A stretch of DNA of 29,781 bases, from IMG/VR virus record IMGVR_UViG_3300046387_000909, positions 1 through 29,781 of that record. The stretch is one strand, 5' to 3'. Below the pieces are notes generated by a model. The model worked only from the letters and a program-made list of their open reading frames with translations, did not search any database and was not told the DNA's origin. This DNA is from a virus. Shown in pieces: positions 7,199 to 16,800 of this stretch (the stretch's first letter is position 1; every line of letters begins with the position of its first letter). Both the position numbers and the translations under genes were made by a program.

Positions 7199-7669
7199 AT
7201 GGTTGACGAAAAGATTGACACAGGTACGATGGAATCGATGAAGCGATTCTCCGAGTTTAGCGAAAAGTCACGTAACAACATGCGCTCGTTGCGTGAAGAG
7301 ATTCAAGAGTTCAACAAGGTCATGAACGCTGCTCATTCAACGACAGACAGCCTTCGTGAGTCCCTGCGACAGATGAGCAACGTACAGCCTGCACAACCAA
7401 TCACCGAAGCGCTTGAGGCGGAACGAACGACGGCTACAACAAACGCACGGGTTGCGAATTCCCCTAGCCCCGCACCATCTCAGTCAGCCGAGTCTGTTGG
7501 AATGAGTCAGAATGTCACCATCAATACGCTTCGCATCGACGTTAGCGGAGTAACCGACCGAAGCGACAAGCGAGCACTGGCACGTGAAATCAGCGAAATG
7601 GTTACAAAAGAACTGCGAGCAAAGATGGGCGGTCCGCTGTCCACATCAGGATTAAATCGAGGTGTTTGA
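7199..7669 (+). CDS. Short tape-measure-like tail protein
   Basis: This is a 156-residue protein from ATG 7199, preceded by GAGTGAG (7188-7194); GTG 7190 is in frame but falls inside the signal. Residues 1-65 are a charged helical region likely to form a coiled coil (MKRFSEFSEKSRNNMRSLRE). Residues 70-100 are a Pro/Ala/Ser/Thr linker. Residues 104-145 contain NVTINTLRIDVSGVTDRSDK followed by a helix ALAREISEMVTKELRAKM. That C-terminal pattern of a short strand, SGVTD and an amphipathic helix resembles the end of many tape measure proteins. The gene directly follows the chaperone pair, the fixed place for the tape measure. The oddity is its size: tape measures normally have 600-2,000 or more residues. 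It may be a minimal tape measure for a very short tail, or a separate initiator protein. Confidence 0.55.
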   Translation: MVDEKIDTGTMESMKRFSEFSEKSRNNMRSLREEIQEFNKVMNAAHSTTDSLRESLRQMSNVQPAQPITEALEAERTTATTNARVANSPSPAPSQSAESVGMSQNVTINTLRIDVSGVTDRSDKRALAREISEMVTKELRAKMGGPLSTSGLNRGV

Positions 7670-7676
7670 TTTGGTT
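7660..7676 (+). repeat. 17-base junction repeat, copy 1 (ribosome binding site plus TTG start)
   Basis: AGGTGTTTGATTTGGTT is identical to 10835-10851. It carries the upstream stop (TGA 7667-7669), an AGGTG ribosome binding site and a TTG six bases later. Both copies sit at the same kind of gene junction. Confidence 0.8.
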
Positions 7677-9398
7677 CAGCGTGTTCCTATTCGTCTTGTA
7701 CAAGAGAATGGGAACCGTATCGACCTCGACGTACAAACAATGGACATCAACATTCGTAGGGTGTTCTCAGCGTTCCCTATACCATTCACTGGTGGTTTCA
7801 ACGCAGGTATTGATTTGAATCAAGCAAGCGTCGAAATTGAATTACAAGGTGTATTTGCAGACGAGTCAGGTCAGGAAGCAAGTCAAGGCGCGTCGGCTAC
7901 GATTGAGTTTGGAAGTGATGAGTTGCCTCCTTTCGGTAACCCCGGTCAAGGTAGTGGTCAGGGCGAGGCTGAGGTTTTTCCTCCGTCCTCTAATGTTGGC
8001 ACTGGATTTCCTATACTCGGTCAAGCAACAAATCCATGGGCAAGCGGACCTGTGTTACCGACAAATCCCCCAACTACTCCTGACGGACTTGATGCCGAGC
8101 GTAACAGAATTTTGAATCGTTATCACGGTCGTGAGTTCCACATACCGCTTGCATATCAAATAGCAACTGGTCCGCCTGTTCCTCCGAACGGGGATTACGT
8201 TCGTTTTATCTTTGACTCAAAACGCAGCGGCTCGTCAAAAGAACCGTTTTCGTACCCTTACATGCGACGTACAACAGACATTACTGTTGCCAGCAATACG
8301 TTGACTTCCAATTCAAACGGAACACTAAGAGTGTTAATTGCTTTTGGTGACCCACGTTCATGGATTGAAACTCCTGACGACCCTACTTTCAATGCTGTAA
8401 GCATTGCGGTGGGCGGCGCTCTCTTTGGAATAGTCCACGCCATTACCGCTTCGTCGATTGATTTCTTCCCTGTAAGCGGAATAACAGCAGGTATGACGCC
8501 ATCAGGTACTGTTGAAATTATTCCAAGAGGGTTAGGTGTATCACCTTACGATAAGACAACGGACCCGCCCATCATCGCCGTACCCATCAAACACATGTTT
8601 GACGAGAACCCACCGAACTTTGCCGATGGCTCGTCTCGTTCTGTTGGAACTGCTACCTCGCCGGGTGAGGTGTTGGTACACATTTTTTCACAAGCACTAC
8701 AGACAGCACCGGCTTCCTCAGTAGGAGACATCACTGACCGTGACTTGGTGGCTGGTGGCAGAGTCCTTTCAGATGCTTTTTTGGTTGAAGTCACGGGGCG
8801 TTACGCTAATGTCAATGTCAAGATTACACAGAAGCACGCTTTTGACATGGGTAGTCAAGGAGGAATTCGCTGTAGCATACCCGCTGACCTACGACCAGTT
8901 ATTAACCCGTTTACAGGCGGTATTGCAGGTAACAAAGTCAAATCCGCAGGTGACAAAGTTCAAGACATTCTTGGCATAGTGGCGAACAGTCAAAATTATC
9001 AACAAAACAACAACGGTACTCAAATAGGTAGTTTACTTGATGGATTCAATAAATTGACTGAAATTATGGAGCAACGACCTACCGACTTAACGACAAACGG
9101 GGATTACATCATTGGTATTCAGATACCCTACGAATCCAGTGTCAGCCTTGGTTTAAGTCTTTTAGACACAGATATAGCACAGCGTAATTTTTACACAACC
9201 TTCGGTGATGCTAAAACAAATGAAAAGACCGGGGTTAAGAACGATTTACATGCATCGCTTGGCTTCAATCCAAGTGCACGCAAGCATCGTACGAACGGCA
9301 TCAAAGCGGTTGTCACAGATTTCGTTGCAATGCACGACGCACAGGAGCGCTTGTACAACTTTACGATGAAACTGATTGCAGTTGACTCGCTACTATGA
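7671..9398 (+). CDS. Tail/baseplate protein, first of two tandem paralogs
   Basis: This is a 575-residue protein from TTG 7671 (578 residues from GTG 7662). TTG is preferred because GAGGTG (7659-7664) is six bases upstream and because the resulting N-terminus aligns with its neighbour: MVQRVPIRL here, MSLPVRL there. Residues 1-65 include AFPIPFTGGFNAGIDLNQAS and EIELQGVF. Residues 89-140 are a Gly/Pro/Ser/Asn-rich linker. The middle is beta-rich. The C-terminal 150 residues hold SAGDKVQDILGI, a helix, IIGIQIPYESS and NFYTTFGD, all with matches in the next gene. The N-terminal pattern 'GIDLN.ASVEIELQGVF.D' recalls distal tail or baseplate proteins that form rings below the tube, and the position after the tape-measure slot agrees. 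The exact role is not recognisable. Confidence 0.6.
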   Translation: MVQRVPIRLVQENGNRIDLDVQTMDINIRRVFSAFPIPFTGGFNAGIDLNQASVEIELQGVFADESGQEASQGASATIEFGSDELPPFGNPGQGSGQGEAEVFPPSSNVGTGFPILGQATNPWASGPVLPTNPPTTPDGLDAERNRILNRYHGREFHIPLAYQIATGPPVPPNGDYVRFIFDSKRSGSSKEPFSYPYMRRTTDITVASNTLTSNSNGTLRVLIAFGDPRSWIETPDDPTFNAVSIAVGGALFGIVHAITASSIDFFPVSGITAGMTPSGTVEIIPRGLGVSPYDKTTDPPIIAVPIKHMFDENPPNFADGSSRSVGTATSPGEVLVHIFSQALQTAPASSVGDITDRDLVAGGRVLSDAFLVEVTGRYANVNVKITQKHAFDMGSQGGIRCSIPADLRPVINPFTGGIAGNKVKSAGDKVQDILGIVANSQNYQQNNNGTQIGSLLDGFNKLTEIMEQRPTDLTTNGDYIIGIQIPYESSVSLGLSLLDTDIAQRNFYTTFGDAKTNEKTGVKNDLHASLGFNPSARKHRTNGIKAVVTDFVAMHDAQERLYNFTMKLIAVDSLL

Positions 9399-9407
9399 GG
9401 TGAAAAG

Positions 9408-10844
9408 ATGTCGTTACCAGTTCGTTTGATGTTCGGCGATAATAAATTCACCATACCTGTTCAGGCTGAGGAGATTACCATGGCAGTGCATCGCAAGTTG
9501 CATGCTTTTCCGATACCGTTCGACGGCTCACAGCGAATAGGTATAGATACAAACATGGCATCCATGCAAATGAACATGTCTCTTATCTTACAAGACGATA
9601 CGGTGGCATTACCAAGAGGTAGTGGGCAACCCCTTGTCAATATGTTGAATTTTGCTAAATTCAAAACTGGTGTCACCGCTGATTCGTTTCGCTCCATCGG
9701 CTCAATTGAAAAGGTTATACGACTACCAGTGATTGCTTTTTCTCAGAGTTTAGTTTACGCAACGCTTACAGATTTCAATCAATCAGGAATAAAGTTAGTG
9801 ATGGACGGAACAACTACATCCAATTTAGCCGGAGGTTCAGGCAATCCGTCGGTTCGTTCAGGTCACAATTTAATAGAAAACGGACAGGTGATAATTGATG
9901 TTCCAGTTGGGGGAATACATACCGTTTCAAATCCTGCAACAACAATTGCACTCGCTGTAAAGCAAGCCCTTGAACTGACAACAAACATCACCAATCTATC
10001 AACAGGGGTTGACAATGCAGGCGGTACACGAGTTGTTGATGTGTTCAATGTCACTGTTTCTCCTGACAACGATACTGTTCTGATTGTTGAACAGAAGTAC
10101 ATTGACCGTACCCAAGAGCATTCATTTTCTGTATTTGTTTACCCGTCTGAGGTCGTAACAACAACGGTAGTTGTAGGCTCAGGTTTAACTTTTTCAGGTA
10201 CGACAAATTCATGGAAACTTGTAAAAAAAGGAGAACTGCTGACTTCGACATTCCAATTGTCAAAAAATCTTCCGCCTACTGGCATAGTTGGGAACTTGAT
10301 GAGTGCAGGCGATAAGGCTCAAACACTTCTTGGGCTGTTGGCAAATGCAAAGACATCAACTGACTTGCTCAGGGGTATACAGATACCTTACGACTCACTC
10401 ATACAGTCAAATGCGGTTACACCGGAGGTTCGGAACTTCTTTACAACGTACGGTCGTACAACATCACCTGATGATAAAAGTTCAGATGGAAACACACTAC
10501 CTGCCTCTAAGCCGATGATTGCACCTTCAAAGACTTCAAAAGATGGTCAGAGTGTCCTTGATGACAGTGAACAAGAAGAATCTATCCCTGACATGCTTCT
10601 AGGCGCAGTTGATGATGTGTTGGACTTAGCGTTCAGTGCGTTTGGACTTGATAATCTCTATGACGGTTTGAAAGATATAGGGGCGGCTACAATCGATGCG
10701 TTGAAGGGTGAAGTATCATCCCAATCAAGAGCAAACGGTATTTACGTTTTGCCTGAAAACTTTCATTTACGCAAGGAGGCTGGGAAGAACTACTACGTGG
10801 CCGACCTCGATTTGATTATGGTTCACAAAGTGGCAGGTGTTTGA
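9408..10844 (+). CDS. Tail/baseplate protein, second of two tandem paralogs
   Basis: This is a 478-residue protein from ATG 9408, with GAGGTGA (9397-9403) four bases upstream. It is clearly homologous to the preceding protein. Shared landmarks are HAFPIPFDGSQRIGIDTNMA near residue 32, GNLMSAGDKAQTLLGLLAN near residue 296, RGIQIPYDS near residue 322, NFFTTYGR near residue 344, and SRANGIYVLPENFHLR followed by DLDLIMVHKV at the end. The middle contains a Thr/Val-rich beta domain. A segment absent from the neighbour (about 355-435) carries an acidic low-complexity stretch and two helices. Such pairs can build a hetero-oligomeric ring or hub-adaptor stack. The function is inferred only from position. 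The last codons form part of the 17-base junction repeat. Confidence 0.6.
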   Translation: MSLPVRLMFGDNKFTIPVQAEEITMAVHRKLHAFPIPFDGSQRIGIDTNMASMQMNMSLILQDDTVALPRGSGQPLVNMLNFAKFKTGVTADSFRSIGSIEKVIRLPVIAFSQSLVYATLTDFNQSGIKLVMDGTTTSNLAGGSGNPSVRSGHNLIENGQVIIDVPVGGIHTVSNPATTIALAVKQALELTTNITNLSTGVDNAGGTRVVDVFNVTVSPDNDTVLIVEQKYIDRTQEHSFSVFVYPSEVVTTTVVVGSGLTFSGTTNSWKLVKKGELLTSTFQLSKNLPPTGIVGNLMSAGDKAQTLLGLLANAKTSTDLLRGIQIPYDSLIQSNAVTPEVRNFFTTYGRTTSPDDKSSDGNTLPASKPMIAPSKTSKDGQSVLDDSEQEESIPDMLLGAVDDVLDLAFSAFGLDNLYDGLKDIGAATIDALKGEVSSQSRANGIYVLPENFHLRKEAGKNYYVADLDLIMVHKVAGV

Positions 10845-10851
10845 TTTGGTT
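10835..10851 (+). repeat. 17-base junction repeat, copy 2 (ribosome binding site plus TTG start)
   Basis: It is an exact copy of 7660-7676. It contains TGA 10842-10844 of the upstream gene, AGGTG, and TTG 10846 six bases later, the probable start of the giant gene. Confidence 0.8.
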
Positions 10852-13800
10852 GTATCGGCGGACTCCACATATGCCATGCGATTCAACGGTATCTCGGATG
10901 CTGTCGTTGTACCCATGCAAAAATTTGCACAGGATGCAGGCAACTACCAAAAGGGTGCTTCCGTAAATGATACAAGTATACCGAATGTACTTGATGCGTT
11001 TACATTGGAAGCATGGGTTATTCCCGATTCGGGGGGCATCGTGTGGGAATACGAACATGTTATGCGACTTGTCGTTGGTGCTCCGTCAAGTAGTGCACCG
11101 GCTGCCTTTCAAGTAAAATTGAGAAGCAAGAGCACAGGTGATGAAAACACATTCACGCTCAGCAGTGCAAGACCCATCACTGATTCTGACGGCAACGTCT
11201 CTCACTATGATGGTGTTGTTTATCCACGTCCTGCCACCTTTGCTCATGATTCATACGATGCACTTGACGGTATCAAAAACAACAACGCAGCCGTGCATGA
11301 TGGGCACAGGGAACTTTTACAAGTCGCATTCGTGTTTGACAAGCGCCATTTGTCGCTACGCATTAACGGAGATGTTGTTGCGACAAGGACTCTTTCAACT
11401 GACCACGAACTTGTTGTATACCCAACTCAGATATTCATGGGCGGTCAAGGCGGTGAGTTCCGTGGAACAATCGAGGCGATTCATTGGGCACGAGGTGCAC
11501 ATGACAGTAGTGTTGATTCGTATGCTCCAGTCACTACAGATTCGACGCTTGGTCTTTGGCGATTTGAGGAACCGATTGAACCCATCTCGACCATACTTAC
11601 ACTACCATCACTTTCAGCATCAACGTCAGCCAACTCGACGGTTACAATCGGAACAACAGAAGCCCAGTCACTCATCGACACACTGACAGGTAAGAGTGGC
11701 ATTACTTCGCTTGACTTGACTTCGACTGCTTATTCAGCAGGAAATTACACTGTGACGAAGAATGCAGCCAACTCAGAAAGCACAATTACAATTCCACAAG
11801 TATCTTTCAACTTACTCATCAACCCTCTCGGCTACAATCGGACAACTGGCGTACCCAATCGTGAGGCACCTGAACGTGCACGTCTGATGAATGTTGATGC
11901 AAGTGCTGGCACGATTACGGTCGAAAGCATACACCTTGACTTTGTTTCAAACGCAACAAACGGACGACGTGGGTTGCTTATGGCACATAGTGCGAGTGAT
12001 GCAGTGATTGTCATCGGTGACTGTCTTGTCGATAGTGGAACCGGTAATCAAGGCGTAGGTACAGGTACGCAGTTTTCAAACAGGCAAGGTCAAGTCGTTA
12101 TTGACGAAAGTGACTTTGAAAATCACGGCATTGTGTTTTCAACACGAATGTCCATTGTTGACGACCCGTACATGAAATACTCAGCGACTACAAACATGGG
12201 TCGCAATTTCACAGCAGGTCACACTGGTCGGCATATACTCAACCATGTCAAAAGCCACCCGTACATCGGTATGCTACCACGCCCAATCGAATCAGAAGTC
12301 GAGCAAAATATCGATGGTTCAGCATCTGTCATGACTGCAACGTTTGCTCCACAGTACGCAAACGTGCGTGACGCTGCACCTGCGAACTCAGTCGTGTCTT
12401 TCTATGACGTTTCAGGACCATTTACTGTCGCGGCAACCGCATATACATCAGTAGTTCAACAGGTTGTGGAAAATGGGATGGCGGGTATAACTGATTCAAA
12501 ACGAAACATACTCGCACTTGGTGTCGACGATGTAAGTAAATTTTTACTCAGGTCAGCCACCTCGACATCTGTCGATTCACTAACAACAGACTCAGATGAA
12601 CACATTCGCCACATGACGCCTTCATCTGTAGGTCGGACTGCGGTGTTAGAACTGCCATCACTTTTGCAGTACGACCGACCCGCAGTTGTACAAATCAAAT
12701 ACAGCGCTGTCGACATCACTGGGCGTGGTATCAAACACGCTGCTACTGCACGATTGACGACAGGAATAAGTGGTAGCGGAACTGTTCTGACATTTGCTTC
12801 TGTCAAGCAGTTCGGTGCTGACACTGATACAATTACTGCTGACCTTATCAGCATAGGAGGGGAAGTAGCAGGTGCAAGTTCAATTACTGCAACAATCAGT
12901 CATTCTGCAAACACACTCACGTTTTCGTCAGCCACGACAGGTGCGTTCCAATCAGCAGCAACTGCGAACGCAATCGTCAATTCATATCTCAGTCATGGAG
13001 CACTTCTCGTTGAGAGCACCTACCCTGATGTTGGCGAGGAAGTTACTTCGGGAACACGAATTATCGATTTAATTCACACAGATGTTGAAGCAGGCGAGGC
13101 TGTTGTTCATGCAGCAGGTGGTACAATAACGTGCATTAAAACACCTCAGATGGTGTTTAATGCTGGCGAACTAAACGGCGATGATGAAGAAGGGTATCAG
13201 ACTGAGCGTGCTCTTGATTTTACGATGTGTCCCGACAACTACCTCCCAGTCCACAGTTCCGATTCGCCGCAACTCAACCCACGCCGTATCGTTTCTCCTC
13301 GTGCGAGCAACAGCGCACGTGATTCGGTATTCAACAAAGTCGTCATCATACCAGCCAGTGGCGGTAATGATTCGTTCGTTATTGACAGCGAGGCTGAGTT
13401 AGTTCAGTCGAAACAAGGGCAGGTTCGTAGCAGTACTGGGGTCTTTGTGAACAACGGAAGTGGTTATTCCTCAGGGACTACAACGATAAACGTCGATGGT
13501 GCCAACGCTACGAACTTTTTCGGCGCAGGTACACGTCTTTTCAGCCTTAGTGGTGTTCAACTTGGTACGGTAGCCAGTTCAACAAGCACATCGATTACAT
13601 TGGCAGCAGGCTCAGTGCAAGCGGTTGTTGACAATGAAGAACTATTTTATCAGCCAGTTGCATCTTCAATAGGAACTACATCTCAAAGTAGTGGTGTACA
13701 TGAGGTATTTGACATCATTTCTCACACAGAAAACGGAATACAAGTCGACCTTGTAGTACAGCCTTCTGACCGCAATCGTTTCACACAACTGTCAAAGTTG

Positions 13801-16800
13801 TTCACAAACGAACAAGGGACAAGCGTACGAGCCAACCAGTTTGAAATTCACTATCTCATGGGGCGTGGCCGTGCGCTCACAATGTCTGACGGTGATGCAG
13901 GTACGTCTGTTCTCCGAGCACATGGACTTGGGGCTGACTTGGCTGCCAACTCAATCAGTGTCAAGGGTGACGGAGCACCTGATTCGTTCGTCGTCAAAGA
14001 GACCATGCCCGGTTCACCAGTCGTTACGGTAACGCTTGGAGGCGCAGGGCAGGGTGCTATCAATACAAAGCCAACATACAACCCTTCACCAACGGCTCGC
14101 CTCGGCTGGTCAACACGCCGAGACTGCTCAGCCCGATTATCGGCAACCTCCAGTACATCAGTCGGAGTTGTACCACTCAACAACAAATCGTCAGCCCTTG
14201 CTTCATGGGGCACATACTGCTTCCCCAAAGTTGGTCGAATATACTTTGGAGTTCCTGTGGAGTCAGGCGATAGTGCGACGAAGTATGCCTCAGCCGAATA
14301 CACAAGCAAAAACGGAACGTCGTTCACGTTCGCTTCGGGAACGGGTCATACTGGTAGTGGTAAGTTTGTACTTACTGATGGGTCTGAAAGCGATTCTTTC
14401 AGCGCTTGGCTGAGCGCTACTGGCGCAAAGGTAGGCTCAATCATCGAAGTCGACGACCAGTTCAACGAGGGTTCGATGTGCAACGACGGGACGACCATCA
14501 ACGACCGATTGTTCCAAACACTTGATACAGTACAACACGATTACCAACTCGGTACGCAGTATGCGAGCACACGTGCAATGGTCGAGATTCCTCTCTTCGA
14601 CGACTTCTTCTTTGAAAACGAGGACGAAGGCATCTTCCCCGGACCTGACAACAGCATGAAGTTGCATCTTGACCCAACGTATGCTGCTCCAACATGGGCG
14701 CCTAATCCTGTTGGTCGACGTGCACCATCAGTTGCACCCGAAGACCCAACAGTCAACAGCGCATTTTCGACATCAATCAAAACAAACTCGCATCGCCGAG
14801 GAACTGTGGTAAGTCAGCCCTACGAGTCAAGTAACCGACGCATCTATGTTCAAGATTACAAAGTCTTCCCCATCGCTACGGCTGCACCTGTTACCGTAGC
14901 ATCGATTGACGGTGCACTGCGCTACCGTCGTGCATTTTTGCCGTCAGGCGAGTGGGTGTTATACGACACTCGCAACACAGCCGGTTATCTTGAAGTAGCG
15001 GGTAGCACGACGGCTGATGACAACTGGGCGTTCAGCAAGAATTTCTTGCAGCAACTGTCGGTTGGTGTTTCAATCATTCCCGCTTCGGGCTTTCAGGACA
15101 TGAATTATCCGTCCATTGCTGACAATCCACTGGTTGACAGTGCAGGGTTTGAGGCTCGTCGACCTTATTACTATGACCGTGCAAACGTCATGACGCAAGG
15201 AGGCAACGTGGATTATGGCATGAAGCAATACGTTAGTGCCGTAGAGTTCCGTGCAGGCCCACGTGCAAATCCGCATCTCAAGCGCATTAAGAACAAGCGT
15301 GCTCGCTCGACATGTGCCTTTGCTTTCTTAGCAAATAATCTGTATCTCGCTGACATAACTGATTTCCCAAAAAGCATCGCACACGCTTCAAACTACAAAT
15401 ACAGAATTGCGTGGTGGAATGGGACTGTATACAAGTTTGCTCATTATGACACAATTAATACAACGACAGGGTTGATTGCATTAAACAATCTTGATGCAGG
15501 CTTTAGCCCACAGATTGGAGATGAAATCATCCTATGGGACATGCACGCACCCTCAGGCGTTTACCCTGAGGTCAAGGAAGACGCATTCTTGAACACGACT
15601 TGGGCAAACCCGTATTGCAACGGTGGTCTGCGAGCAGGTGATACCGTTTGGATGAACATGCATTACACAAATCCTCATGCAATCGAGGGGCTGTTCTGCA
15701 AGAGTCGAGGAACGCTCAATGAGGCTGAGGTATGGAGTGGATTCTTAGAAGGCGAAGGTGACTTTGCTACGACGCCACGTGAAAGCATAGCGATGGAGAA
15801 CTTCTTGATTGGTAATTCATGCATAGAGACTGCACGCAACTTCGTTCAGCACGTCAACAAAACTGTTGAACTAAATTACGAAGCGCTAGGACTAGATGCG
15901 ACGAACGCACCCACTGTAGCATACATCGACCCTTACCAATCAACTGAGGAGCATGCACGTGTACTGTTGTACGACGTAGCGCACGACCGTGAGTTCATTG
16001 CATTTCAAGACCTATGGATGCAAGTGCAGTCAAGCCCACAGGCTGCAACAATTGGTGATGAGCCGGAAGGAGCAGGTACTATCAACAACCAAACAACTGG
16101 AGCAGGTACAGGACTTGATGTCGCCAACGGCTTTCCTTCTCAAAACAAATCGCTTGCATCGACAACTCAGTCTGAGTTTATGGAAGCAGCCATGGCACAC
16201 AAATCGACATGGAATCTAAACGTTGATTTGAGCACACATTCTACTGGTTATCATGGGCATACACCGAGTGACCCTGACATTGACGGAGTACAAGTTCGTA
16301 CAAACAAAGCGGTAATGTCGGGTGCAAGAGACAACGCTAACGCTGACCATCAGCAAATAGATGTATCGACCACTGAAAACTCGACATTCTTTGATACACC
16401 TGATGGTACACGATGCATTCCCGTTTTCTTAGCGCTCAAGGGTATTCGTACAACGTCACTTGATTTGTCAACGCATGAAGAATCTCGCTTACAGCATTTG
16501 CCTCACTGGTCTGACATGGACTTTGTTCGACGTCTTACGATTGATTTTGGTGAGATTGGAATGAAAGACGGTATTCGTAACATCGAGGCGGCTGCTCGTG
16601 AAATCGTTCGCCTGATAAATCAAGCAGGTGCACCAAACGGACGAACACATGCACGAAAGCCTGCTGACCAATTCTTTGGCGAAAGTGAACGATTCGGCTT
16701 GTCACGCGTAGCAAATCAGGCTGACGTGACAAACGGCATCACCGACCCCACTGCTGCTCATCTCAACGCAGGCTTTGCTGCTACTGGAAGCACGCATGAC

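Noticed and set aside
4798-7467. Possible CTAG avoidance in addition to GATC and AGCT.
   Set aside because: CTAG occurs, e.g. at 4798-4801 and 7464-7467, so it is at most rare rather than absent. GGCC is also thin but present (e.g. 54-57).
14401-14418. AGCGCT repeated around a six-base loop, which could form a hairpin.
   Set aside because: It lies deep within the giant gene, has no T-run, and is a self-complementary word occurring twice by codon choice. No sign of regulatory use.
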